A stretch of 64,000 nucleotides of DNA from Branchiostoma floridae (Eukaryota > Chordata > Leptocardii > Amphioxiformes > Branchiostomatidae). A program made the position numbers and the translations under genes. Within the stretch, counting starts at the first letter, position 1; the number at the start of each line of letters is the position of its first letter. Shown in pieces: positions 35,769 through 48,640 of the stretch. The notes beneath the pieces are model-generated. The model ran no database searches, was not told where the DNA came from, and saw only the letters and a list, made by a program, of their open reading frames with translations. The stretch covers positions 15,329,060-15,393,059 of the forward strand of contig NC_049983.1 of NCBI RefSeq assembly GCF_000003815.2, in the 5' to 3' direction.

Positions 35769-38700
35769 CTAGATGTCCTCGATGAGAGGCTGCTTGGTTT
35801 CATCAGCTTCATGGTTGGGAGAAGAAGTTGCAGTAGGCTTGTCGGATGTCGTCGCAAGTCTGGGGGAAAAAGTGATAGTAAATGTGAGAAAGACATTCCA
35901 GCACAAAATTATGCAAATTTTCTCATGACCATATAAGACTGCTTTACAACCAGACAGTGAGAGACAAATGAATACTGTAAATGCTTTGGCGGTGGTTTAA
36001 TGTTCGCGGTTTTTGAGGTGGCCGCTTCACCATGAACTTCAAACCACCGCCAACATTTTCCATGGCAGTAAGAGACTACAGTGCACTGTGCTAAAGCAAA
36101 CTTTAAACCCCATAAAGTCCCTTTCCCGCTACCGCAAAATTAAATCCCCGCGAACTTAAATGCATTTTACAGTACATGTATTTCCAGACACCTCTTCTCA
36201 GTTGAGTCTGGACTCTGAGTCTGGTGTGAAAGCTGATAAAAGGAAGATACATGAAACTACAGTAACACCTTGATTCTAACAAAGTTCTACCCACCACCAA
36301 TGAAAATGACACCATGTTCCTATCGACAGATGGAGACAATGTGACAAGCTGTCACAAATGAAGAACTGGCTGAGAATACACCCCTAACCTAAGAAGATAT
36401 GAGAGAATAAAACAAAATTTGGATGAATCTGACGGACATGTATTTTTTTTCTTTTTCCTTTTGGACAGATGATGACAGTGTGGCAATGCACTCAAGTTAG
36501 TAACTTACATCAACATTGCCACATTCACAGTATATAGTACAGACAGAAGGTAAAGGTTAAGACTTTTTTTAACCTTCCCGACTAGGTAAGGTAACCATAT
36601 GATTTTACACCTGGGTGAAGTGAGGGAGGTGGTGTAAAGTGCTTTTTCCAAGGGCACAACTTTGGAGGTACATTGGGCATCAAACATATTCCAAGTCTAA
36701 TGCTCTACCTGAGTTAAGTCACACACGACGTGACAGGCATATAAACATGTCTGTTTTGCTCAACAACTAGGTAAGCTTGTTTTTTCCATCAGGTAATCTT
36801 TTTGTTATATTTCTTTTTTTCATATTTCTATGGCTTGAACTGATAAATTTTCTTTTGACACAAGAGTCAACAAAACCTATTTCTCTGACATAACAGGCAC
36901 AAACAATATTGCTCTGTGCCCCATTTTTTGGCGATGCCTCAGGGGCGCAGGCCTTTTGTACTTACGAGTAGACCCACTGCTGTGCCAGGCAGGCCACCAT
37001 CAGGAACCCTGAGCAGCATTTGAAGATCAGACTCATGCCAAGATTCTGGAAGCAAAAACAAGGCATGAACGAGTATTCAGGGAATAACAGTTGACAAAGA
37101 CAGTACAAAAAGATGTGTCCCTTACAGTGGCATAAGCCGTAAGCAAACCCACTGCTTTGCCATATGGATCAGACTCTGTGAATCAAGAGGAGAAGAGTTC
37201 ATGTTCCACTCATGGTACTACTTGTATTTGGATGGTGTGGCCCCATATATGGGGAGCTGTAAGTTTTGTATTAGATTTCTGCATGTAGACATGATCAACG
37301 ATGGTAGGGATGACCCAGTGTGCTTGGCAACTGTGATTTTCACTATTTCATGACCAGTTTTACCATACGGATAATGTCTTTCAATTGGCAGAATTCCCAG
37401 CACTTTTGACCCACTACTAGAATCATGACTGCTGAGGAAAGTCATAATATCATTGGCTCAATTAGCTAACACTTAATATAAGCTACCAGGACACACACAA
37501 AAAGCCTTGTCTTGAAAGAAAAGGAATGTCTGAGGTTTGATTACCTGCAGTAATATAGAAATGACGATCATGTTGAGGGGGATCCGGAAACAGTTGTAGA
37601 CTGTGGCTCGGGCTGGAAGACAACACACATCAAGGGAAAATCAGCATATGGTATTCAATTTGTTTTTCTACATGAAGCATTGTCTTTTTTTTAACGAGTT
37701 TGCTCAGTGCAAGGCCATTGACCACTTCTAGGCACTGAACTTATTGTCATGTATGCTTACTGTAGCTCTGCATCTCTACTCCCTAAGTCAGAAACATCGA
37801 GCTTCAGCAAGCTCGACTGACTTTTTGTAAACTTGACCATGAATCAGGCCACATCAATTCAATTTCTTTGTTCTGAGAGTTTCTGCACGAAACACGAGAC
37901 AGATTCAGAAATAGAACAAAAGAAATAGTCATCTTGCAAATATGAGTATCTTGAGGTTGATTCTGTGCCTGAATGGGTTTTGCATTCATTTCTAATCAGA
38001 AAAAGAAAAATTCAAGGACCAAGATATGTCGATGAAGGTTAGACATGCAGATAATAAGATACCCCAAAAAGCAATTACTCAAACAACTGGATATGATTTT
38101 GGAAACGGTCAGACGTATCAACTAGCATCCACTAGTTTTTGCCAGTGACACTGAAGAGATCTTGTTGGAGACGTTTTTTTACATCGTAGCTGTGAATTGA
38201 TAATTGCAAAAGAGATCTAGCTGAAGAACAGGTTTATCCTAACTGTGAATCAATACGCAGAAAGGACCAAGAACTTTATTTGGAAAGGTCTGAAATAACT
38301 AGAATAGATAGAAACCTACTTTCTTCTGGTACATATTTGCCCTTCAACGTGCTGAGAGCTGGCCAGAACATCCCCACACAGACCTCAAATGTCAGGAAAC
38401 CCAGGAAGATGGGGGCTTGTTGCTGCAGGACGGGGGATAGAAATATATTATCAGGTCACTGGGCTTTATAGGTAATACCATTAGGCAGCAGATGTACTAG
38501 TGGACATTTACAAAAATCATCCGACCCAAAATACAGAAAAGTATCGATGGAAGCTCATCTGTGTTGGTATAGTAGTAATCATAGTACAATTATGCTAAAC
38601 GAGAATCTTCCAACACAAAGGTATGCCCGGATAAGATTTTCAATGACCACTGTTGCCTTCTTTTGGAGAAGGTCGTTGAAAATTTGATCCAGGTGTACCT

Positions 38701-41700
38701 TTGTGTTGGAAGAAAGTTTAGCCTTGTACTAGAAATATCCTTTATGCATACACAATTAAGTCATTTGACACAACAATGGACTGAGTTTTGCATTATTGCA
38801 TTATTGCAAGCAATGGATAAAGTACTTCAGTCCCTGAGAAAAAAGGCCCTGTGAAATAAAAATAAAATTGATGACAAATAAATTTCCCTACCCCTGGCAT
38901 GAAGATGGGCACAGATAATGACAATGCAGCAATGAAGAACACTGGTCTGTAAAGAAAAAAAGGATACACACAGTGATACACCCATGATTCAAACAAAGAT
39001 GACCTGCAACAATGACATGGCAGAGATGGCACACTTCATCCCTTAACAGTTGCATAGACAAAGGCTAGCAGCACTGAGGATGCATTCAAGGAAACAGTTG
39101 CCTTGTTACAGATTTTAGACAATAACCTCCATACCTCATGAAAGACTCTGGTGTAGAAAACTTGCAGAGAATCTTGAACAGAGATGATCCGATCATAACT
39201 GCAACCTGTTGAGGAAAAACATTTAGGTAATGTCAACTTGTATTGGGTGCTCTGATACAGCCATATTCTAAAAAAAATGCGATATGATGGTTGGGCTGCT
39301 ATAAGCGTAATTTAATCGGGGAAGACCGACCCATTCCTCTTCCAAACTCTTAAAGGTTCAAACTGCCTGTCCAATCCAGTTCTGATCAGGAATTATGATT
39401 TTTACAGAGGCAAAATAATATAGTGAGGCAAATACAAAGGCAAATATAGTCAAGTTTTTCTCCCTGAGAAATCTGTTCATGTTTTTCTCACTGATCGTGC
39501 TAAATTTTCACTTTCAGTTAAAACAAAGTTTTCACAAAATGCCAGGGAACAAGGAAAATCAATTGATGGTTTTTGCACATTACGTTGATAGCTAACTTTA
39601 TTACATAACATCTGAATTTACCATGAAGTCAGCGAATATCCACCCGTGAGGTATGGTTTCCTTGGGCGTCTCTCCCGGCTGTGTGGCCGGGGTGAGTGCC
39701 GGGGTCCACTCCAGGACAAACGTGTACATCGCACCCTCAAACAGGGACTGGATCAGTCCAAGGCACAGGATCTTCCTATCTGTAAACAAGAGCCACGAAT
39801 AAGTTTTGTCAGGTTGGTATTTCTTTAATAACAACATCCTTTGTAAACAACTAAGTGTTTAATTCAACCAACATTTTGGTGACCGTCTGTCATCTTCCTC
39901 TGAGACGGTCACTGAAACGAAGAGTCTTGCTACTCAGTGAGTGAGCATGAAAAAAGTGATCTTGAAACCAGTTTAGCTCACTCCAGAGCTGAACTCTTCA
40001 ACTGGTTGTGACAGAAGACGGCTGCCTAGGTTACTGGCTCATTGTACCTAAGAGAAAGTCCCTCAAGTTTGTAGCCTTTATTCAACAATGAACAGTCGAC
40101 CAATTGGCTGAACATGAGATCCTAACGACTGTGATACAATATTAAAAAAAAACTAGCATGTTTCATTGCATGTGCTTCAAATCTGGCAGTCTGAGATTTA
40201 AGTCCTTGTTTGAAACTCCTGTGAATCATCAACATTTCTTGTATCTCGTGTGGCAAGGTGTCACATACAGTCATCCTGTACGTGCAAGCTTAAATTTTCA
40301 TACGTTTGCTATTGGTATGTCCATTCTAAATGTTTTTCTAGTGTTGAATCTAGCACAGTATCAGTATGGTCCTGTAATACCTTTCCTGATAGCTTTCATA
40401 GCGTTGATCAGCGATCGCCCCAGGTTGACAGAGGAGTCGCCATAGTTCTCGGTCCACGTGAAGACTGCGATGATGCACATGACTATCAGTAGCACGGCAG
40501 AGACATCGAAAGGTGCACTGGGAAAACCCAACATGAACAATGCAGATCAGTTTACTATAGCTGAAACATTATAGTTAAGACGCCGTCACAGATTCAATGA
40601 CTTCAATGGCATCACAAATGTGATCGCGCATATAGGGCACACAACGGCGTTTAAGTAAAAAAAAACTAGTTAGAAAAATAACAAGTTTTACATGATCACT
40701 GTGCATGTGGATCAATTTACTACTGAAATGTTTTTGATTGTGTAATCGTCAGACATATTTAGGCTGCAAATTTTATGCATGGTTTCTGCGTGCACATTTT
40801 TTTAACTCCCCCACTGCTTTTTCATTTATGACCAAACAGCGGGACTTAATAGGTTTTTTTAACCACTTGCAAAACACTGTGCCACAGCTTCTGTACTTAC
40901 ACAAATCCAAAGCGATCAGCAAACACCTGGGCCACGATCCCGGCACTGATGGCGACGACAGAGTTCCCCAGGACGGCCAGGGAGAACATACTCCCCAGCA
41001 GGTCACGGTCAAATCCTCGCTGAGGGAAACATGAGTCAACGTTACAGGGCATCAAGGCCATACCAATTTAATCTGTTGGTTCTCGGAATCGCCGCTTCTA
41101 TTTTTCCCAATTTCAAAAAAAAAAAAAAAAAATTGCCACGCGAACTTGAGATTATTTGCATGTTCATGAGAACTCATTTGCATGTTCGTGAGAGTTAAAT
41201 GGACAAACTTCGGCTCAGTTAAACAAACTTCTGAAACAAATACTGGACATGCAAAAACAACTATCACCTGCTTATGTTTTCCTTTGTGTTGTAAATCATC
41301 GAAAACCACCAATAGATCGTGAAATTTGTGCTGGAAAATTACGAAAACTTCGTTGCCGGCAAACCAAGATGGCCGCCTAATGCAGCATGTAGCTAGTCAC
41401 AAGTATGTAAATGAGATGCAGTTTCATGCAAATGAGGAGTACACTCTAGCGTTTTTTGTTTAAACTGCAGCTTTCACAAAGAGAATAATGAAATTCTTAT
41501 GAATCAGATGTTTCAGGCACTCTTTTATTTTTTGGGTGAAATGAAGTCATTTTCTTGTTGTTGTTGCTAACTTACATTATACATTATACTATGCTGAAAT
41601 TTTTTAAAAGTTTTTCAATGTTGTTAATGATTTACTAAGATGATTTATTACAACTGTTAAGCTTTATTACTGTTTGTACTTCTGTAATACTGATTGCACA

Positions 41701-44510
41701 TTATTTTGCGTTTGTATTGTTGAAATTACATGTAAAATGTATGCTATTTTTCATGTAATTGTAACTGGATAAGTATTTTGCCACACATATACCATGGTTT
41801 CAGGTCTGGAATTACCAACCTGAAACTCTGGACCTGAATCCAGACTTGCTGCAAGTTTTTTTTTTTTTTTTTTTTCGCCCTGTCGCTCCAACTTTTTTCT
41901 GGAAAAATCCGAGAACCAACAAATTAAATTGGTATGGCCCAAAATTTGGAATGATAATTGCTCAGGCATTTGGAAGCATATTGCACAATGTTTCTGTCAT
42001 TCAAGTTTTTTTTACATGTAATCCTGATCATGTTGGTGGGTGAAAATTCAAACTTAAAAAGGTTGCATGAGAGAGACATTTTGGAATATGCATTTCCAAA
42101 ATATTATTTTAATTACATTGGTGAGTGGAAATTAAAAAAGTCATGTGATTTTTTAGGCATCTTTTTTAAAAATCTTGAAATGTTTTGAAAAAGATATGGA
42201 GGTGCATTACAAAATCTCAAGACATCGACAAGAAATGAATGTTGAAATTTTTTTTTCTTAGACATATCCCAATATCAAAGTCCATAGAAAAATTCAGCCA
42301 TTTTCACAAGGACTGTCAGAGAAGCAGGGAAAAGAGTTTTTCATGCTGTTTGGAATTAGTAATACTAACCATACAACAAAAATGCATACATGTTATATTT
42401 GAAGTTGTTCTATGTCAAGATCTACAGTAACTTACAGCGTTGTGCTCACACACCAGCCAGGAGTCAAAGGCACTGAACAGGATGGAGGTAGCCACACCCC
42501 CTAACAGCCGTCCGACCATCAGAATCCAGAAGTTTGCAAAGTGCTGCAAAAAACAATTCGGCAATCAGACATGGCATACTTCAACCCCTTATCCATACTT
42601 TGTCACCTTTACAGTACTGTGTAACACTGTATGTCTCTTAAGTACTACTTTACATTACCAGGACCAAAGGCAAAAGAGGCAGAGGATGTAGAGCTGGGGA
42701 CAGCCCTTGATGTAGAGTCAAAGATGCCCAAGGAGACTACTCTGGGACTGATGAAATCTGGTCTATGTGAACAGGTGATCAATAATTAGACTGAGGATTC
42801 TTCCGCTTCTGTCAATGGGAAAAATCATCTAAGGGAACACCAACAAGTAGTCACATTGGGCAGGTGATCCTCATGTAGAAGTTTTTACTAGACAGGTTTG
42901 ACAATATACCAATAGCCAGGTGGTCTCTATGCAGAAGTGGTCACTAGTACTGTAGTAGTATAATATATCAATGGCCAGGTGATCCTTTAACTAGTACAGG
43001 TTTGACTATATAATGCCATTGTAACATGATTGTATAACCTAATTATAACTATTTTCTCACCTTAGTAACACAGGCCAGGCTGTACAGTATACCATACAAG
43101 ATGCAGTTGGTTCTACGTCCACTGTGTCATGCAAATCAACAAGAAATCAAGTTAAGTAAAGCAGGTAAAAAACATGATAAGCTGTGACTATACTAGTTAG
43201 TATATTATGAACTGTAACATTTGACATTAGATTTGATACATTAAGTAGCGCAATGCTGCTTTACTATGCTCACGTTTCCATTCAAGCACACCTGAGGGCA
43301 CTCCAACTTGGTATCTTTTGTTGGGATCTTTTACTCAGGTTTGATGCCCAAAGCTCCCTCATAGAGTCATACACCTGGCCTCTAGCCATCATCTTCCAAA
43401 ATGGAAAATGCAGCCCTCACAACAGTCAGAGTCAGGAGCTGAGACTACATCTATGCCCTCAAAAATCACTGTGAGAATTTGATCCATTTGGCAAAGCAGC
43501 AGGCCAGGATAGCTACTACTAATGCGTCACAGGGACGGGTATACACATCATACAGACTATAAGTTAACTATACGTTTGCAAGAAGGTTCATTCTCAGAAC
43601 TTACATTTTGTCTGCAAAGGACCCGACCACGGTCCCAAACACCATGCTGGAGCCAAACCCTGCCACAAACAGCTGCTCAATCTGATGTGTCGTCATCCCG
43701 TAACTCTGGTACAGCGCGTACACGTGAGGCCCCTGCATCCAGTCTCCAGCTACACACAAAAAATGTGTCACACATATAAATCACGAAAGCTAATAACAAT
43801 CATAGATAGAGTACTGCAAATGCATTTAAGTTCGCTGGGATTTAATTTCGCGGTAGCGGGAAAATGGAGTTTATGCTTTAAGTTTGCGGTAGCGCCACAG
43901 ACTATAGCCACATAATATAATGGATAAATGTTTGCGGTGGCTTAAAGCAGTGAAGTGGCCACCACAAAATTCGCGAACATAAAACTACCGCAAACAATTC
44001 TGCATTAATTTTATGGTATCAGATAGTACGACTGCTCGCTAGTAAACACAGATCGTCTCCGTATATAAAGTTATCAATATGCTGTGTTGTCCGCATAACC
44101 TAGCTCAAAAAACAAACCTCATGTATCGATAAACATAATGCTGTTATTGTATATTGTATTGTTACCAGGGCTAGCCCTTGAGCCTCCGTTGGCTAGTTGG
44201 GTTATAGAGGTTACCTCATGGCACCATATTAGTATATCATCAGTATAGCGTCAACTCTTTTAATTCTATGATCATACTCATAACAAAGTGCAGGTCATTT
44301 TGCAAGGAAATTATACAGCTGATGAGTGAATGAAAAAATAAAATATAATACTTGTCTTGACTTACCAGCACCCAGTAAGTACACCACGAGGTACGTTCTC
44401 TGGAATGATTGGAAGTTGCGGTCCTCGACGGTCGGTATCGCTGTGCGTGTGTACAGGAACAGCACCGCGCACACGCCAACCAGCACGTAAAACGATTCTA
44501 CAAACACCAT
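35769..44510 (-). CDS. MFSD5: MFSD5 homologue (molybdate-anion transporter), complete, 13 coding exons
   Basis: A major facilitator superfamily membrane protein; the human family member is called molybdate-anion transporter. Minus-strand exons: 44510-44366, 43749-43605, 43121-43061, 42543-42436, 41019-40901, 40517-40381, 39779-39622, 39205-39135, 38946-38892, 38422-38320, 37612-37545, 37045-36966, 35859-35769. All introns are GT-AG, and the lengths sum to 1,341 nt (446 residues plus stop) with every phase closing. Human MFSD5 has 450 residues. Conserved blocks: GDWMQGPHVYALYQ after TM1; KIGRRTN, the MFS motif A-like loop (about 96-102); LLGGVATSILFSAFDSWL in TM4-5; DRKILCLGLIQSLFEGAM opening the C-terminal half; and NCFRIPLNM in TM10-11. 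The cytosolic tail is Ser/Thr-rich and ends KQPLIEDI. The start at 44510 aligns with the vertebrate N-terminus, although the frame is open upstream to 44588. Several introns carry MITEs. Confidence 0.94.
35973..36174. repeat. MITE, TACTGTAAATGC termini, in MFSD5 intron 12
   Basis: The ends tactgtaaatgc and gcattttacagta are inverted. The inside is made of gcggtgg, aaaccaccgcc and gctaccgcaaaatt words. An inverted relative sits in intron 1 at 43812-44018. Confidence 0.7.
38022..38170. repeat. Dispersed repeat, copy C, in MFSD5 intron 10
   Basis: gtcgatgaaggttagacatg, gcaattactcaaacaactgg, atatgattttggaaacggtc and gccagtgacactgaagagat match the copies at 27530 and 33475. Confidence 0.7.
38545..38735. 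repeat. MITE-like inverted repeat in MFSD5 intron 9
   Basis: cttccaacacaaaggta and tacctttgtgttggaag form inverted arms, and ttcaatgacc faces ggtcgttgaa. The outer module tggaagctcatctgtgttgg is the reverse complement of sequence at about 7340. Confidence 0.6.
41056..41939. mobile_element. ~884-bp TIR element in MFSD5 intron 4
   Basis: The left end ggccataccaatttaat continues ctgttggttctcgga. The right end is the inverted counterpart, with two mismatches over about 33 bases (ending aaattggtatggcc). Just inside each end lies a homopolymer, A18 at about 41115-41132 and a T run at about 41849-41875, in mirror positions. The interior has aagatggccgcc and several atttgcatgttc words but no transposase frame. 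Confidence 0.7.
43812..44018. repeat. MITE, GCGGTGG family, in MFSD5 intron 1, inverted relative to 35973
   Basis: tactgcaaatgcatttaagt, atttaatttcgcggtagcgg and gcggtggcttaa are present in the opposite orientation to the intron 12 copy. Confidence 0.7.
44025..44222. repeat. Dispersed repeat, copy 1 (partner at 48815)
   Basis: gtaaacacagatcgtctccg, aacaaacctcatgtatcg, aatgctgttattgtatattg and ggctagttgggt recur collinearly at 48815-49016, in the same orientation. Confidence 0.7.
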
Positions 44511-47243
44511 TCTGTTTTCTATTTTTAGCAGAAATAGCAAGGAAATTGCAGCAAAAATTTTTTTCTGAATATTTGAAATTTCATGCACAAGTTTGTATCT
44601 TGTACAAAAAATTTCTAAATTTGATCCTTTGATGTCATTTGGTGGAAGCAGCAGGAGTTTGTAAGGCAGCAGGTGGTTGGTGGGCTGATCATGTGACCTT
44701 CTTGTTGCTGATTGGTTGGAGCGAGATGATTGACAGTACCAGCTGCTACCAGGATGTTCCTAATAAAAAACAAAAGATAGAATGTTCATTGTTAGTGTCA
44801 ACAATAGGAACTGTACACAATGTCCTTACATATAGGTCATTTATGCAGTTTACTTGTAGTGGCCTTAGATTTAGAAAAACACAACACTAAATTGAATTGA
44901 AACTCAGCTGGTCTAATACATTTACTGCAGATAGCAACCGGTCTAATACAATAATATCAAAAAGGAGATAGCAAACAAGGAGTTGTCTCAGCCTGTTGAT
45001 TTGGGAAAAAGTTATTGATTCTCCAACAATTCTTACTTTAAATCAAAGTGAAAATTTAACAAGCACGCAGTCAGATTGCTAACATTCTGGAAGAAAAACT
45101 TTAATCTGGCTACATTCATTTCCGTGAAAATGTCACAAGGTACTATAAGATGCAGATTTTCCCCTCAAACATTGTATCAAAATTGTTGCAATTGATCCTT
45201 ACAGTTGATGGGTCAACTTATGACAGGTGGCTATAAATCCAATCTTTACATGTATCACATTTATACTGCCTCATGGTTCAATCCAGCTCAGCAAGTTCTT
45301 TTTAGATCGAAGTCTAAGTTCCAAGAAATATAGAATTTGTATGGCCAGGCAGGTTACAATTTATGGGTTTGACTAACAACCTTTAATATACCCATCACAA
45401 GTTCACAACCTTAGATACCCTGATTACCAGAGAACAGTGGGTGGCATAACTCCCATGGCAGCTCACTCCAGTGTGCCGGCTAATTTTAGATTTGCGGGGC
45501 AAAACCCCCTAGCCACTGAGCGCTATTCTCTGGTAACTAGCTAAAGGTAACAACCTTAAAACAGGTTACCTAAATCCAATCCAGCAAATCCAATATTTGC
45601 TTTTCTAGGTATTAATTTCTTTCTTTAAACAAAATTAACACCCATGGTGACCCTAGTCATAAATTAGCTGCCTTAGAAAGGAACCTTTAAGCCACCTATT
45701 TCTTTAATAGACTCTGGACATAGGATCAAGCTATTACTGTAACAGTATTAGCCAGACAGGCATCTGTGTGTCTGTACACTGGGGAGCAGATCCTCCCACA
45801 AGCATGGAATTCTGATTGACCAGAGATTCTTCTAGGTCACTTGAGGTCACAGTCTTAAACAGGTGATGATCCAAAGGCAGTGCGGTAAATCTCAGAATGT
45901 TTGCAGTGGCTTGACTTTCTTTGCTGATGATACTGTGACCACTCCAGCACAAGATCATGACACAGTTACTGTAGACATACATTTTAAATGTTAAATACCA
46001 TAATAATGAATGAACTTAGAGTTGGTTCAACTAAAATGGAGAAAAGGGCTCCAGGAAATTATTACAAAAATACAATGTACATTGCAAATAAATGAATTTA
46101 CAATACTCACATTAATTCTGTCATCACAGCCCACCCTATTGTGGGAGTGTTGTCTGACTCTATCTTGTATAGATACTTAAATACTAAGTATTGTTAATGC
46201 AGCCTGTTCTGCAGCTTAATGTCCTTCAAGACTACACCCCAATTACAAAATTTGTCTTATTGACAATGTCCTCCCTGTCTTTTTGTTTGGTTGGACAATT
46301 GTCTTAATTATAACCCTTTTTAGCACTCTTCAGTAGCTGTTTGGCACCCAAATCTATACTGGGTACCTAATAATATAGAGCTAAGCTAGCAGTAGGAAGG
46401 TTAGAAAGACTTCTAAATTATTCATGATGCTGACTCGGCCGTATCTGTAGGTGATTATGGCAGGGGATGAGATTCCACCATTGTTTATGTTTAAAGCATC
46501 CTGTTATGCAGCATACAATACCTGAACAACCTTTCAATGGTGAAATGTTTCGTGTTTGCATTTTTGCTGTGTGAATTCTTTACAATTTGGAAAAGTACAT
46601 GTTTGATCCTGTCTTGTACAATAAATTTATAATGCACTTATTTTATCCATCAACCATCAATAAATTCTTTCTCCTTCTAATCCTACTATAAAATTCATGA
46701 GCAATTAATTTACATGCAAAAAATTATATTATTAGTGATACATGTAACGTTACCACCAAAACTTAGCACTTTACTGTGGTGTTTTTTGTTTTACAATGTT
46801 TGTAAGTAAATAAATAAATGTATGAAATGTTAAGCTATAAAATATGCTAAATTTTGCAAGTATAAATAAACAAAATTGGCAGGAAGATATTGTTACCATA
46901 ATCTACCCCATTTTCTAACATATTTGCCACCAAAAAGAACTGAAGTCAACACCTCTGTCCAGTGCTATGGGTGGATTTTGAAAACATCTTGAATTGCAGC
47001 CAGACAAACCTGCTTAGCCCACTAGGCTACTCAGTATACGGTTACTCAGGTGTGTGTACATAATTTCTTGTAAAACAACCCAGAGAAAACTTCCCTATCA
47101 TCGGCGTATGGCCCTATGCAGATCTTTAAAACTTCCCTTGTTGTGTTACTAGAACGTCTTTATCCCAGCAACCTCACCTGTGGGGATTGTAGAGGTAGCT
47201 AGATCGGCAGCGTCTCCACCTCACCTGATGTGTTCCATGTTAC
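44511..47243 (-). other. Probable 5' UTR intron of MFSD5
   Basis: No exon-like frame was recognised. If transcription starts near 47.3 kb (next entries), this is a 2.7-kb intron running from the donor at 47243 to an acceptor just before ATG 44510; the minus strand reads aaaatag, aaaacag, aATGG there. AT-rich, with short unassigned frames such as 45734-45982. Inference. Confidence 0.35.
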
Positions 47244-47310
47244 CTGTGTGACGGTACACGGTTTGGTACAGACACACCTGTTCGGTAGGTTTCCGGGTTC
47301 CGCCATCTTG
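47244..47310 (-). other. Candidate noncoding first exon of MFSD5
   Basis: The minus strand runs from the YY1/TISU-like CAAGATGGCGGA to cacacag followed by a gtaaca donor. The ATG in that motif would open a 21-codon frame to the donor that is out of frame with MFSD5, so it would act as an upstream ORF if translated. Confidence 0.35.
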
Positions 47311-47344
47311 TCATGACGTCACGACTAATCTTTGCGCTGATTGG
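47300..47344 (-). promoter_or_regulatory. CCAAT / CRE / YY1-type promoter cluster
   Basis: Within 45 bp the sequence shows an inverted CCAAT box (attgg, 47340-47344), a perfect palindromic CRE (tgacgtca, 47314-47321) and a YY1-type motif (ccgccatcttg, 47300-47310; CAAGATGGCGG on the minus strand). The order fits a minus-strand TATA-less promoter, with YY1 at or just after the start site. The assignment to MFSD5 is inferred from orientation. Confidence 0.5.
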
Positions 47345-47643
47345 CTGACGTTTGGTCCGACCGGGAGATACGATTTTTTTTCTATTACAGAATAACACAT
47401 CGTGTGAGAATTCTAAGTAACATCTATCCGACATTTTTGCCTCAAGATTGAATATATTGCCGATAACTGCAGAGGCAACATCTGCGAGTGAATACAACAT
47501 ATTATAGTATTTCATTCCCCCTCCATTCCCATGTGAAAATGGGTTGTTCCAAATCAGCCGTCGGGGGATCCTGGATCCAGCCCTTGCCCGCGCCGGTTGT
47601 ATTTTCTCCGTCATGTCACCTACCTCCGATCTCCCCAAGGAAC

Positions 47644-47743
47644 NNNNNNNNNNNNNNNNNNNNNNNNNNNNNNNNNNNNNNNNNNNNNNNNNNNNNNNNN
47701 NNNNNNNNNNNNNNNNNNNNNNNNNNNNNNNNNNNNNNNNNNN
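47644..47743. other. Assembly gap (100 N)
   Basis: Exactly 100 N, the conventional size for a gap of unknown length. Open frames that cross it are meaningless. Confidence 0.98.
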
Positions 47744-48630
47744 TACTTCCTGAAATTTGATCACATAATGACCATAATGACCTAATTTGACGTAATTATG
47801 ACATAATGAATTGATGTTTTTTGGCTAAAACGAAGAATCACATAATACCTATATATTTCACACAAAAAGTTACTAATAAAGGTTTCTTATCAATATTTAA
47901 GTGTTATAAGACTTCTGTTGTCAAAGGCCGACGCAAAAACGTCAAAAGTTTGTTTTATCTGACCATTACCAACTCAGCCAGATCAATTCGGTCCAAACCT
48001 TGATCAACTTACTTGGAACAAATCCTGGTCAACTCGGGCCAACACTCCTGTCTTGGTCGAACTATTTCGTCTCTTCTTTTTTGCACAGATTCCCCTGTCA
48101 TTGTCGATATCCGTTGGCCCCTTGCGGTCGGAGTCAAACCGTGCACTTAACTTCTTTCCATGCAGTTGTGTCCGCTATGATGGCACTCCCTATTCCAAAC
48201 GATCCAATATATGGTTTAAAGGTATACGTGTATTGTTACATGGAGATACTTCAAATTTGCCTTAGTCTGGGCTTTTGTTGCCTGATTGGTGTTTTGCTCA
48301 TGTAGCAGATTGGTATTTTGCTCATACAATACAGCTTCTAAAAACACCGGATATAAGTTACCATGTACGTGGATAACGGTGAACAACCGATATGTGTATA
48401 CATGGAGATACTTCGATTTTACCTAATAGTCTAGGTTTTTGTTGCTTGTAAATTGTCTCATATTTATTCCCTACAAAATAAACATAGAAAAAAACAGCAG
48501 TTGACAGTTTCCGAAGAACGAATCTACAAAAACAGATCAATTAACAGACAACTACTATTGTAAGACTACTACTGCACAACCAATCAATGAACAGCATCCA
48601 ATTTGTGCATTTGCATAATTTTGGTGTGAG
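47744..48630. other. Intergenic, no gene recognised
   Basis: Repeated words tggagatacttc (about 48241 and 48402) and cctgattggt/cagattggt suggest a small internal duplication at 48240-48420. No exon was seen. Confidence 0.4.
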
Positions 48631-48633
48631 AAG

Positions 48634-48640
48634 TATAAAT
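48634..48640 (+). promoter_or_regulatory. Candidate TATA box for the small secreted-peptide gene
   Basis: TATAAAT with a pyrimidine-rich stretch and an initiator-like ctcagttt about 35 bp downstream, then a possible donor (acgtg followed by gtaatc) near 48730. It fits a short noncoding first exon spliced to the acceptor at 49105. Weak by itself. Confidence 0.3.

Noticed and set aside
47240-47764. 174-codon minus-strand frame
   Set aside because: It crosses a 100-N gap of unknown true length and overlaps a promoter-like region; the frame has no meaning.
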